Part shown: positions 18,342 to 29,067 of the stretch, in pieces | How the letters are laid out: every line of letters begins with the position of its first letter | How positions within the stretch are numbered: the stretch's first letter is position 1 | From: Xanthobacter autotrophicus Py2 | Lineage (GTDB): Bacteria > Pseudomonadota > Alphaproteobacteria > Rhizobiales > Xanthobacteraceae | Direction of reading: 5' to 3' | Length of the DNA stretch: 64,000 bases | Assembly: GCA_000017645.1 (NCBI GenBank) | Contig: CP000781.1 | Location: 1,516,001-1,580,000, forward strand | Position numbers and translations under genes: made by a program | The notes under the pieces: model-generated | Seen by the model: only the letters and a program-made list of their open reading frames with translations | Told to the model about the DNA's origin: nothing | Databases searched by the model: none

Positions 18342-18537
18342 GGCGTAGTGCGCCTTCCGCGAGGTTGCGCCGGGGCGGAACCGCAGGAAGTCTCGATACC
18401 TGAAGGGCGTGCGGCATGGCATGATCGATGCTACGCTCACTCCCAGGCATGATGACCTTGCAACGGCGAGGCGCAGGCCGTTGTCGCTGCAAATGGAGTA
18501 GACTGGAGCGGGTGGGTTCGCACCGCGGCTGTCACAG

Positions 18538-18567
18538 ACCCAAGACCACAAGACCCAAGACCACAAG
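18538..18567. repeat. Two tandem copies of a 15-base repeat (ACCCAAGACCACAAG)
   Basis: Perfect copies at 18538-18552 and 18553-18567, followed by a diverging ACCGAAG. They lie in the leader of the regulator gene, 99-128 bases before its start. Role unknown. Confidence 0.7.
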
Positions 18568-18665
18568 ACCGAAGAGAAAAGTCCGCCCACGAAAACGCAG
18601 ACAGCAGATCTGCCCGGGTGGCGGCACACCGGCCGGCTCACCGAGCCCGCCGGGGGAGGACAAAA

Positions 18666-20705
<2,040 letters not shown>

Positions 20706-20788
20706 GCCCCGGTCCACAACTTGCACCTGACCGGCACGCCGATTGCTTGAAAGCATCGGCTTTCGCATCCCTCCCGAAAGCTTCCTCC

Positions 20789-20821
20789 ACACCGCCGGTC
20801 TCGATCGGCGGTGTTTTTTTG
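20789..20821 (+). terminator. Rho-independent terminator of the regulator gene
   Basis: Perfect nine-base stem ACACCGCCG (20789-20797) / CGGCGGTGT (20806-20814), followed by a T run. It separates the regulator from the carboxylase operon. Confidence 0.9.
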
Positions 20822-20877
20822 TCTGCGCGGGCATGGTGCGGCGCACGCCCCGCGTTCATCGCGTCGCACAATAAAGA

Positions 20878-20903
20878 CTGATTTTCGAACAGGCATTCGT
20901 AAA
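20878..20903. promoter_or_regulatory. Candidate enhancer site upstream of the carboxylase operon
   Basis: CTGATTTTCGAAC followed closely by GCATTCGTA. Both blocks (GATTTTCGAA and GCATTCG) recur in the CobW/regulator control region, and GCATTCG also at 15571-15577 between the dehydrogenase and thiolase genes. It lies about 90-115 bases upstream of the -24 element, where sigma-54 activators bind. Confidence 0.45.
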
Positions 20904-20994
20904 GACGTCGATGCCTCAACCTCCAGAAAAAGCGCCGGCGTCGAAATTCAGTGCAAATAAACAATAGTCGAGACGTCGCCTGCCTTTCTCCTCT

Positions 20995-21009
20995 TGGCAC
21001 GCCCCTTGC
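20995..21009 (+). promoter_or_regulatory. Sigma-54 promoter of the carboxylase operon
   Basis: TGGCAC (20995-21000), N5 (GCCCC), TTGC (21006-21009): exact consensus and spacing. The start near 21020 leaves a leader of about 110 bases before the first gene. Confidence 0.85.
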
Positions 21010-21130
21010 GATCCGTTGTGGGAGCCTTGCGGACCGTGTGTCGACCTGGCCGCGAGCGCCGCTGCGGCGCGCCCGGGCCTGCCGACGCATGAAGCCGCAG
21101 CCGGAGAAGACGTGGGAGGAGAAAGAGCGT

Positions 21131-23062
21131 ATGTCCCTTCAGATCAACATCGACAACGGCGGCACGCTGACGGACATCTGTATTCTGTCAGATGATGCGG
21201 TGAGAAAGACCAAGGTCCTCACCACGCCTTATGATCTCAGCAAGTGCTTCTTCGAGGGCCTGACCAAGGCTTCCGGCGTGCTCTACGGCGCGCCGGATGT
21301 GAAGCGTCTGCTGGAGGAGGTGGACCTCATCCGCTATTCCACCACCCAGGGCACCAACGCGATCTGCGAGCGCAAGGGGCCCCGGCTCGGCCTCATCCTC
21401 GATGCATCCGCGCACGACCTGCCGAGCCGCCTCGCGGCCCACGACCAGGATGTGTTCGAGGCCCTGGTGGGCGACCGGATCGCCTTCCTCGATGCCGCCG
21501 CCATCAGCGCCGACGAGGCGGACGTGGCGGTGGCGAAGGCCATCAACACCCTCACCGCCGCCGGTGCCAACCGCCTGGTGGTGAGCTTCGGCGGCGCCGA
21601 TTTCCAGGCGCTGGAGAACGACTTCCGCCTTGTCGCCCTGCGCAAGTATCCGCGCCACCTGCTCGGCGCCGTGCCGATCCTCTACGGCTCCGATCTCACC
21701 ACCGACCCGGATGGCGAGCGGCGCACCTGGACCGCGCTCATCAACTCGTTCCTCCACCCCTCCATGGAGGCGTTCCTCTACAATGCGGAGAACCGGCTGC
21801 GGGCCTATCGCACCAAGAACCCGCTGCTCATCTTCCGCAATGACGGCGACGCCTCGCGCGTGGCCAAGACCATCGCCATCAAGACCTATTCGTCCGGCCC
21901 GCGCGGCGGCATGGAGGGCGTGAAGTCGTTCTCGCGCCGCTACGGCTTCGCCGACACCGTTTCCATCGACGTGGGCGGCACCACCACGGATATCGGCCAG
22001 TACATCGACGGCACCGTGGCCGAGGTGCGGCGCGGTCATGTGGAAGGCATCTCCGTCTCCTTCCCCCTGTGCGAAATCCTGAGCGCGGGGGCGGGCGGCT
22101 CCTCCATCTTCAAGGTGGTGGACGGGCGCATCGTCATCGGGCCGGAGAGCGTCGGCGCGGTTCCGGGGCCGGCCTGCTTCGGGCGCGGCGGGCGCGAGGC
22201 CACCATCACCGACGCCAGCCTGCTCATCGGCCTGTTCGATCCCACCTCCTATTTCGGCGGCGGCATGGGGCTCGACGCGGACCGCGCGGCGGCGGCGGTG
22301 ACCGCCAGCGTCGCCAGCCGGCTGGGGCTCGGGCTCGATGATGCGCTGCTGCGCATGGAATTCGCCTATGAGGAGAAGATCGCGGCGGAGCTTCACCGCT
22401 TCACCAAGATCTCCGACGAGACGGTGATGCTCGCCTTCGGCGGCGCAGGCCCCCTCAACGCCTGCGGCGTCGCCGAGAAGGCGGGCATTCGCCGGGTGGC
22501 GATCCCGCAGATGGCGGCGGTGTTCTCGGCCTACGGCATCGGCTCCTGCGATGTCTCCCAGCGCTATGCGGTGACGCTGAGCGATGCCGCCGAGCTTTCC
22601 GGCACCATCGCGGCGCTGAAGGTGAAGGCGTCCCGCGACATGTTCGCGGAAGGCTGCGCCGACGGCACCTACACCCTCGATGCACGCCTCGTCGCCGACT
22701 TCGGGGACGGGCGCACGCTGGTCCACGTGCTGGGCGACCAGCTGGAGGTTCCGGCCGCCTTCGCCGGGGCTCGCTCGGTGGAAGTGGAACTGAAGGCGGT
22801 CCGCAGTCTGCGCGAAGGCGCGGAGCGGTCGGCTCGCTTCGCGCCCCGCTCGTCGGCCGCAGCCCATGGCAAGCGCAACGTGCTGATCCGTGATCGCGGG
22901 CGCATCGACGTGCCGGTCTACCGCCTCGCCGATCTTGCAGATGGCGACTTCGCATCCGGCCCCGCCATCCTTGAGGAAGATTATTTCACCTGCCGGGTCC
23001 CTGAAAACTGGCAGTTCGTCATCAGCGATGCAGGCGACATCCTGCTGAGCCGGGAGGATTGA
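21131..23062 (+). CDS. HyuA-like subunit of an ATP-dependent ketone carboxylase (Apc1-like)
   Basis: Hydantoinase/oxoprolinase A-family protein of 643 residues, an ASKHA-type ATP-binding fold. Phosphate-loop motifs are NIDNGGTLTDI near residues 6-15 and IDVGGTTTDIG near 278-288. The window's second HyuA-like subunit reads VDIGGTFTD at the first motif. In acetophenone carboxylase two HyuA-like subunits plus one HyuB-like subunit form the core, and this gene occupies the first position of such an operon. ATG at 21131 after GGGAGGAG. The next gene follows five bases after its stop. Confidence 0.82.
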   Translation: MSLQINIDNGGTLTDICILSDDAVRKTKVLTTPYDLSKCFFEGLTKASGVLYGAPDVKRLLEEVDLIRYSTTQGTNAICERKGPRLGLILDASAHDLPSRLAAHDQDVFEALVGDRIAFLDAAAISADEADVAVAKAINTLTAAGANRLVVSFGGADFQALENDFRLVALRKYPRHLLGAVPILYGSDLTTDPDGERRTWTALINSFLHPSMEAFLYNAENRLRAYRTKNPLLIFRNDGDASRVAKTIAIKTYSSGPRGGMEGVKSFSRRYGFADTVSIDVGGTTTDIGQYIDGTVAEVRRGHVEGISVSFPLCEILSAGAGGSSIFKVVDGRIVIGPESVGAVPGPACFGRGGREATITDASLLIGLFDPTSYFGGGMGLDADRAAAAVTASVASRLGLGLDDALLRMEFAYEEKIAAELHRFTKISDETVMLAFGGAGPLNACGVAEKAGIRRVAIPQMAAVFSAYGIGSCDVSQRYAVTLSDAAELSGTIAALKVKASRDMFAEGCADGTYTLDARLVADFGDGRTLVHVLGDQLEVPAAFAGARSVEVELKAVRSLREGAERSARFAPRSSAAAHGKRNVLIRDRGRIDVPVYRLADLADGDFASGPAILEEDYFTCRVPENWQFVISDAGDILLSRED

Positions 23063-23067
23063 AGAAC

Positions 23068-23466
23068 ATGAAAGTCGCCATGACCGAATATCTCCGCATC
23101 AACCTGAAGTCGGAGAGGTGGGAATGCCGCGTGTGCGATCACGACATTGCGCCGGCACGGGGCAATTACAAGGAGGGCCTGCTGGTCCACGATCGTGATC
23201 CGCGCGAGATCCATCCGCCGATCCTCGATCCGGACAAGTATCGCTTCACCTTCAGTCCCGATCCGGAGTGGGTGCGCATCCTCGAATATTGCTGCCCCAG
23301 CTGCGGCACCCAGGTCGAGACCGAATATGCCGTGCCCGGCCACCCGCCGCTCCACGACATGGAAGTCGATCTCGATGCGCTCAAGGCCCAATGGGCCGCC
23401 CGCGGCGAGGCGGCGGCACCCTATGCCGGCCCGGCCGTGGTGCGTGACGACGGCCACGGCCACTGA
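23068..23466 (+). CDS. Small Cys-rich carboxylase subunit (acetone carboxylase gamma-like, Apc2-like)
   Basis: Protein of 132 residues with two cysteine clusters, Cys20-X2-Cys23 (WECRVCDHD) and Cys75-Cys76-X2-Cys79 (EYCCPSCG), suited to bind zinc, and a His-rich tail. The order (Cys pair, LVHDRDP segment, CPSCGT, HD) resembles acetone carboxylase gamma subunits but lacks their N-terminal 40 or so residues, matching the shorter small subunit of acetophenone carboxylase. Start ATG 23068, nine bases after GGGAGGA. ATG 23080 is an alternative. Confidence 0.8.
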   Translation: MKVAMTEYLRINLKSERWECRVCDHDIAPARGNYKEGLLVHDRDPREIHPPILDPDKYRFTFSPDPEWVRILEYCCPSCGTQVETEYAVPGHPPLHDMEVDLDALKAQWAARGEAAAPYAGPAVVRDDGHGH

Positions 23467-23569
23467 AGCCTCGATGGTGCCGCCATCCCCGCGCGGAACG
23501 CGGCGGCACCACCCCCGCAGCACAACGAATGCGGCGCGACGCGCCCGCCAGCATCCTTTGGGAGGACAC

Positions 23570-25727
23570 ATGAAACGCGTTTCCGTGGACATCGGCGGCA
23601 CCTTCACCGACTGCTTCGTGGTCTGGGACAGGCAGTATATCGAGGCCAAGGCCCTCACCACCCACCACAACCTCGCCATGGGGTTCAACGAGGCCCTCGG
23701 CAAGGCCTGCAACGTGCTGGGGCTCCAGCTTGAGGAGATCCTCAGCGCCGTGGACAGCGTGCGCTATGCCACCACCCTCGGCACCAACGCGCTCATCGAG
23801 CACAAGGGCCCCAGGATCGGCATGCTGGTGACCGCCGGCTACGAGGCCACCGTGCCGCTCAGCCGCGCCCGCGGCTATGGCGAGGGGCTGGACAATCTCG
23901 GCCAGCAGGACATGCCCAACGCCAAGCGCCCCGATCCGCTGGTGGAGGCGCACATGATCCGTGGCGTGCGCGAGCGGCTCGATTTCCAGGGCAAGCGCGT
24001 CATGCCCCTCGACGAGGAGGACGTGCGTACCCAGATCCGTGAGCTGGTGAACCGCGGCGCCCAGATCATCGTGGTGGCGCTGGTGAACGCCGTGGTGAAC
24101 CCCGCGCACGAGCAGCGCATCGAGGAAATCATCCTCGAGGAGTATCCCTCCCACCTGCTCGGCGCCATCCCGGTCATCCTGTCCCACCAGGTGGCGGGGC
24201 GCAAAGGCGAGTATGTCCGCGCCACCTCGGCCATCGTCGACGGCTACCTGCACTCCACCATGTACCATGCGCTCTCGGCGCTGGAGCAGAACCTGCGCGC
24301 CCATCGCTACGACAAGCCCATGCTGGTGATCCACAATTCGGGCGGCATGGCGCAGCTCAACTCCACCGAACGCGTTGCAGACCATTCATTCCGGCCCGGT
24401 CTCCGGCATTGGCGCCTCCGAGCACCTGGCCATGCTCACCGGGCTCGGCAACGTGGTGGCCACCGACATGGGCGGCACCAGCTACGACATCGGCATCGTG
24501 GTGGACGGCGGCGTGAAGCATTACGACTTCAATCCGGTGATCGATCGCTGGCTGGTCTCGGTGCCCATGGTGCACCTGGTGACGCTGGGCGCCGGCGGCG
24601 GCTCCATCGCCTCCTACGACCGCATGTACAAGACCGTGAAGTGCGGCCCGGAGAGCGCCGGGTCCGACCCCGGCCCGGCCTGCTACGACCGGGGCGGCAT
24701 GCGGCCCACCGTGACCGACGCCGACCTTTTGCTCGGCTATCTCGACCCGGCGAACTATGCGGGCGGCTCCATCCCGCTCAACCCGCGCCGGGCCAGGGCG
24801 GCCATCGAGGACACCCTGTGCGACGAGCTTGACTGCTCGGTGATCGAGGCGGCGCTGCTGATCCGCGAGAAGGTGGACGACAACATGGCCAACGGCCTGT
24901 TCACCGAGCTGCGCGCCCGGGGCTACGACCCCAAGGACTTCACCATGCTCGCCTACGGCGGCAACGGCCCGCTGCACTGCTGCGGCATCGCCCAGAACCT
25001 CAACATCGACCGTATTCTGGCGCCGCCGCTCTCCTCGGTGTTCTCCGCGGTGGGCGCCGGTAACATGCACCAGCTCCATATCCATGAGCAGTCGCTCTAC
25101 ATGGTGCTCTACGACAGCAACACCCGCGCCCTGTTCGACGACTATGACCGCTTCAACGCCATCGTCGCCGACCTGAAGGAGCGCGGCACCCAGGACCTGC
25201 TGCGCCAGGGCGTTCCGCCCGCAGACATCCGCCACAACCTCGAACTGGACATGCGCTACGGCAACCAGCTGGTGCAGACCACGGCGGTGATCGAGAAGCA
25301 CGCGGTGGACGGTCCGGCGGACGTGCTCGCCATCATCTCCCAGTTCTCGGCGGACTACGGCAAGCGCTTCGGCGAGGGCTCGCAGGCGCCGGAGGCGGGC
25401 ATCCGCATCAACACCATCCGCATCGCCGCCTATGTCCAGCACGAGACCGTGCAGTTCGAGGACATCAAGCCGGTACCCGAGAGCGAGCGCAAGGCGCCGC
25501 CGCCACCCGCGGCGAGCCGTGTGTGCCACTTCGTGGGCCAGGACGGCCCGCTGGAGACGCCGGTGTGGAGCCGCGCCGATATCGGTCCCGGTGTCCAGAT
25601 CGAGGGCCCGGCCATCATCGCATCGGAGGTGACCACCTTCCTGGTCAATCCTGGCTGGAGCTTCGTGGCGGCAAAGCAGGGGGCCTCCTGGTTCCTGCGC
25701 GCCAAGATCCCCGCCACCACGCACTGA
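23570..25727 (+). pseudogene. HyuA-like carboxylase subunit (acetone carboxylase beta/Apc3-like), interrupted by a frameshift
   Basis: If the frame is repaired this is a 718-residue HyuA-family subunit, the usual size for acetone carboxylase beta. VDIGGTFTD is at residues 6-14 and DMGGTSYDIG near 300. Translation runs normally to NSGGMAQLNST (codon 266), then G24368 shifts the frame. Skipping this one base gives NALQTIHSGPVSGIG, exactly the expected continuation, in the frame that stays open to 25727. Unrepaired, translation continues out of frame to 24832 with a foreign tail and loses the second ATP motif. Strong GGGAGGA ribosome site before ATG 23570. There is no slippery sequence, so programmed shifting is unlikely. 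A sequencing or assembly error is quite possible. Confidence 0.8.
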
Positions 25728-25810
25728 CGCCGTTTCTCTCCCCGCCCCGCGCGGGGAGAGCGCGCCCCATGGCGCTGCGATCACCTGAGATAATCCGGGA
25801 GGATAAACCC

Positions 25811-28087
25811 ATGAACGACATGAGCATCGCCGGCCGCGGCAAGCTGCCCAGCGCCGAAGAGGCTGCCCTGGTCCGGAAGTTCCTGAACGACACCACCTTG
25901 TTCCTCGGCCCCGACCCCGAGATCATGCAGAACCACGACCTCATGCCGCGTACGGCGGACGAGGAAGAGGCCATCACCAAGGTGGCCGACAGCCACATCA
26001 TCGCCAAGATCCGCGATCGCATCCAGGCCGGCTGCGACGAAGGCTACGAGATGGTGGAGCAGATGGGTGCCGCCCCCGGCGCCAAGTGGGGCGACGTGAT
26101 TACCGGCGTGTATTCGGCCTCCGGCGATCTGGCCATCGCCTCCGCCGGCGGCGTGCTGATCTTCTCGGCGCTGGTGCACCACCCCATCAAGTTCATCATC
26201 AAGAACTGGATGAATGATCCGACCGTCGGGGTGCGGGAAGGCGACGGCTTCATCCACAACGACAGCCGCTACGGCAACGTCCACAACACCGACCAGTCCA
26301 TGATCGTGCCCATCTTCCACAAGGGCAAGCTCGTGTGCTGGGTGGCCTCCACCGTGCATGAGGGCGAGAACGGTGCCATCGAGCCGGGCGGCATGCCCTC
26401 CATGGCGGAGAGCCCGTCCGACGAGGGGTTGAAGATGTCGCCCTTCCGCGTGGTCGAGAACTACCAGATCAAGCGCGATATCCTCACCTTCCTGCAGAAT
26501 TCGGTGCGCGAGCCCAAGCTGCAATATGAAGACATGAAGGTGAAGCTGTTCGCCTGCCTGCGCATCAAGCAGCGCATCGAGGAGACGCTGAACACCGACG
26601 GCCCGGAGGCCCTCGTCTCCACCCTGCGCCTGACCATGGAGAATGTGCGCGCCGAGGTGAAGCGCCGCATTTCCGAGTGGCCGGACATGACGGTGCGCAC
26701 CTACATCATCCAGGATTCGACACTGCGCGAGAATTGCGTGGTGAAGATCAACTGCAAGCTGACCAAGACCGGCGACCGGCTGATCTTCGATTTCCGCGGC
26801 TCCGCGCCGGAATTCACCAACCGCGCCACCAATACCATCGTCGCCGGCCTCAAGGGCATGCTGGCGCAGGTGTTCCTGTGTTATGTGTGGCCGGACCTGC
26901 CGCGCGGGCAGGCGGCCTTCGCCCCCATCGAGGTCATCACCGACCCCCATTCCATCGTCAACTGCTCCTATGATGCGCCCAATTCGCAGAGCCTGATGTC
27001 CATCTTCACGGGCTTCACGGCGGGCCAGCACGCGGTGGCGAAGTTCCTCTATTCCTGCCCGGAGAAGTTCACCAAGGTCCACGCCCCGACCTTCAACATG
27101 ATCAACACCTTCATCTGGGGCGGCGTGTCCCAGCACGGCGAGACCCTGGGCAACCTCTGCGCCGACCTCAACGGCATGGGCGCGGGCGCCACCGTGGACC
27201 GGGACGGCGAGCATGCGCTGGCCCCCATCTTCGCCACCATGGCCGACATCGGCGAGCAGGAGCTGAACGAGGAAGAGGTGCCGTTCCTCCAGCTCGTGTC
27301 CAAGAAGATGACACGCGATGCCATCGCGCCGGGCAAGTATCGCGGCGGCCAGGGCTACACCATGATGGTGGCCACCAAGGACAGCGAGCAGTGGGGCTTC
27401 ATGACCACCTGCCAGGGCGCCAAGATCCCGCCGCTCCAGGGGCTGTTCGGCGGCTATGCCTGCGGCTGCTATCCTCTGTCCAAGGTGAAGGGCGTGGATG
27501 TCTACGACGTGCTGCAGAACACGCCGGAGAAGTTCAAGCACTCCATCGAGGAGATCATGAACGAGCAGCCCTTCGAGGGCGCCAGCTACACCACCCACCA
27601 CATGGGCATGGGCTTTGAAATCTCGAAGCGCGGCGAGCTGTTCATGATCTCGCAGGGGGCAGGCGCCGGCTACGGCGATCTGCTGGAGCGCGACCCAAGG
27701 GGCGTCATCAAGGACATCGAGGAGGGGCTGATCTCCCCGGAGGTCGCCGCCCGCCTCTACAAGGTGGCGTTCGACCCCGAGACCCTCGCCATCGACGAGG
27801 CGGCCACCGAAGTGGCGCGCGCCGCCGAGCGCAAGGCCCGCATCGCCCGCTCCAGGCCCTATTCGGACTTTGTGAAGGACTGGAGCAAGCCCACGCCGCC
27901 GACCCACCTGCAGTATTTCGGTGCGTGGGGCGATGATGTCCAGACCCTCTACATGGGCAGCCCGCACAAGACCCGCGACGCTGAAACCCCGCGCCCCAAC
28001 TACATGCCGCATCCGAAGGATGTGCGCATCGCCGAGCTTGAGGCCCGTCTCGCCGCCGTCGGCGCCATGGGGGGCGAGAAGCAATGA
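25811..28087 (+). CDS. HyuB-like subunit of an ATP-dependent ketone carboxylase (acetone carboxylase alpha/Apc4-like)
   Basis: Hydantoinase B/oxoprolinase-family protein of 758 residues. The N-terminal third contains GDVITGVYSASGDLAIAS and a HNDSRYGNVHNTDQ stretch rich in metal-type ligands. Later come FDFRGSAPEFTNRATN and PGKYRGGQGY, both conserved in HyuB proteins. Size and sequence style match the alpha subunit of acetone carboxylase and its acetophenone counterpart, which carboxylates the activated enol. ATG at 25811 after GGGAGGA. Its stop overlaps the next start (ATGA), indicating translational coupling. Confidence 0.85.
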   Translation: MNDMSIAGRGKLPSAEEAALVRKFLNDTTLFLGPDPEIMQNHDLMPRTADEEEAITKVADSHIIAKIRDRIQAGCDEGYEMVEQMGAAPGAKWGDVITGVYSASGDLAIASAGGVLIFSALVHHPIKFIIKNWMNDPTVGVREGDGFIHNDSRYGNVHNTDQSMIVPIFHKGKLVCWVASTVHEGENGAIEPGGMPSMAESPSDEGLKMSPFRVVENYQIKRDILTFLQNSVREPKLQYEDMKVKLFACLRIKQRIEETLNTDGPEALVSTLRLTMENVRAEVKRRISEWPDMTVRTYIIQDSTLRENCVVKINCKLTKTGDRLIFDFRGSAPEFTNRATNTIVAGLKGMLAQVFLCYVWPDLPRGQAAFAPIEVITDPHSIVNCSYDAPNSQSLMSIFTGFTAGQHAVAKFLYSCPEKFTKVHAPTFNMINTFIWGGVSQHGETLGNLCADLNGMGAGATVDRDGEHALAPIFATMADIGEQELNEEEVPFLQLVSKKMTRDAIAPGKYRGGQGYTMMVATKDSEQWGFMTTCQGAKIPPLQGLFGGYACGCYPLSKVKGVDVYDVLQNTPEKFKHSIEEIMNEQPFEGASYTTHHMGMGFEISKRGELFMISQGAGAGYGDLLERDPRGVIKDIEEGLISPEVAARLYKVAFDPETLAIDEAATEVARAAERKARIARSRPYSDFVKDWSKPTPPTHLQYFGAWGDDVQTLYMGSPHKTRDAETPRPNYMPHPKDVRIAELEARLAAVGAMGGEKQ

Positions 28088-28926
28088 GCCCACGGCTCGT
28101 GGATGCCCTGCCGCGTCCGTCCGGCGCGCCCGGGCTCAGGGTCTGGCTGAAGTCGTCGGGCTATGCCCGGCGCCTTCTGCTCGGCGAGGGGGGCGACCCG
28201 TGGGAGAGCGCGCCGCGCTATCTCTCTTTCTTCACCCAGGCCCATGGCCTGCTGCGACCGGACGTGGGCGTGGTGGACGTGGGCGATCTCTACCGCTCCT
28301 GGGTGGAGCGGAATCCTGCCCTGAAGACGCAGATGGCGGCGAAATCCCGCGCCGCCTTCCCGCTCAAGCGCATGCTGGAGGAGGAGGGTCCCCGCCGGCT
28401 GCTGGCGGAAGTGGTGGAGGCGGTGGCAGCGAGCTTGCGCGGGCAGACCCCGCTGGTGCTTGCCTTTCCCGCCCCGCGGCGCTGGCTCGCCGAGGCTGCC
28501 GCTTTCGCCGGGCGGGAGGGCGTCCCCATCGACGCCGACATGGTCGAGAGTGCCGCCATGTACATGGCGGACCTCGTGCGCGTGGTCTCGGCCCTTCCCA
28601 TCGGCGGACTGCTGCTGGAAGAGGACCAGGCCGCCGAAGCCGGCGATCTGGAGGCGAGCCGGCCGCTGGTGAACGTCGCCCGGCATTATCGCTGGGGCCT
28701 GGCGTTGCGCGGGCGTGACGGGGGCGCCACCAGCGAGTTCGACACCCTCATCAGCACCGAGCCGGTTGCGGGTGGGGACTTCGCCCTCGGCCTCGACGTG
28801 AGCCGGGACCTGTGGAGCGGCGGGCCCCTCGCCACGCTTGGTGGCGGCCAGTTCTACTTCGCCGAGATCCCCGAGGGGGCAGAGCCGGAATCCGTGCTCC
28901 AGCAACTCGCCCGCCTGCGGGCCTGA
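28084..28926 (+). CDS. Fifth carboxylase-operon protein (Apc5-like), function uncertain
   Basis: Protein of 280 residues starting inside the stop region of the HyuB-like gene (four-base overlap). No catalytic motif is recognised, and there is no signal peptide or membrane span. The middle (about 75-160) is Ala/Leu/Arg-rich and helical, followed by PIGGLLLEEDQ and a C-terminal FYFAEIPEG segment. Its size and position match the loosely attached fifth protein of acetophenone carboxylase, needed for activity there. The match is by context and size, not recognised homology. Confidence 0.6.
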   Translation: MSPRLVDALPRPSGAPGLRVWLKSSGYARRLLLGEGGDPWESAPRYLSFFTQAHGLLRPDVGVVDVGDLYRSWVERNPALKTQMAAKSRAAFPLKRMLEEEGPRRLLAEVVEAVAASLRGQTPLVLAFPAPRRWLAEAAAFAGREGVPIDADMVESAAMYMADLVRVVSALPIGGLLLEEDQAAEAGDLEASRPLVNVARHYRWGLALRGRDGGATSEFDTLISTEPVAGGDFALGLDVSRDLWSGGPLATLGGGQFYFAEIPEGAEPESVLQQLARLRA

Positions 28927-29067
28927 GCTGACCCGTCCGCCAGCGCCCCCGGACCGTGGCCCACGCCCGGCCGGGGCAGGCAGAGCCATGTCCGTGCGCC
29001 AGCGGGGCGCGCGGACCAGCGCGGCGCGCCAACGCCGTCCATCACCCAAGATCAATCCGGAGGAAAC

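Noticed and set aside
18417..18431. TGGCAT-N5-ATGC as a sigma-54 promoter for the regulator's own gene
   Set aside because: The -12 element is poor, the start codon is over 230 bases away, and activators of this class are usually expressed from ordinary promoters. Left unlisted.
24360..24380. Programmed +1 frameshift in the second HyuA-like gene
   Set aside because: The site (ACC GAA C) has no slippery run, stop codon or stimulatory structure, and homologous subunits are made from one frame. Error or mutation is simpler.
21131..28087. Simple label 'acetone carboxylase alpha/beta/gamma'
   Set aside because: There are two HyuA-like genes, a shortened gamma-like subunit placed second and a fifth gene, which fit the acetophenone-carboxylase type better. 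Gene symbols were withheld.
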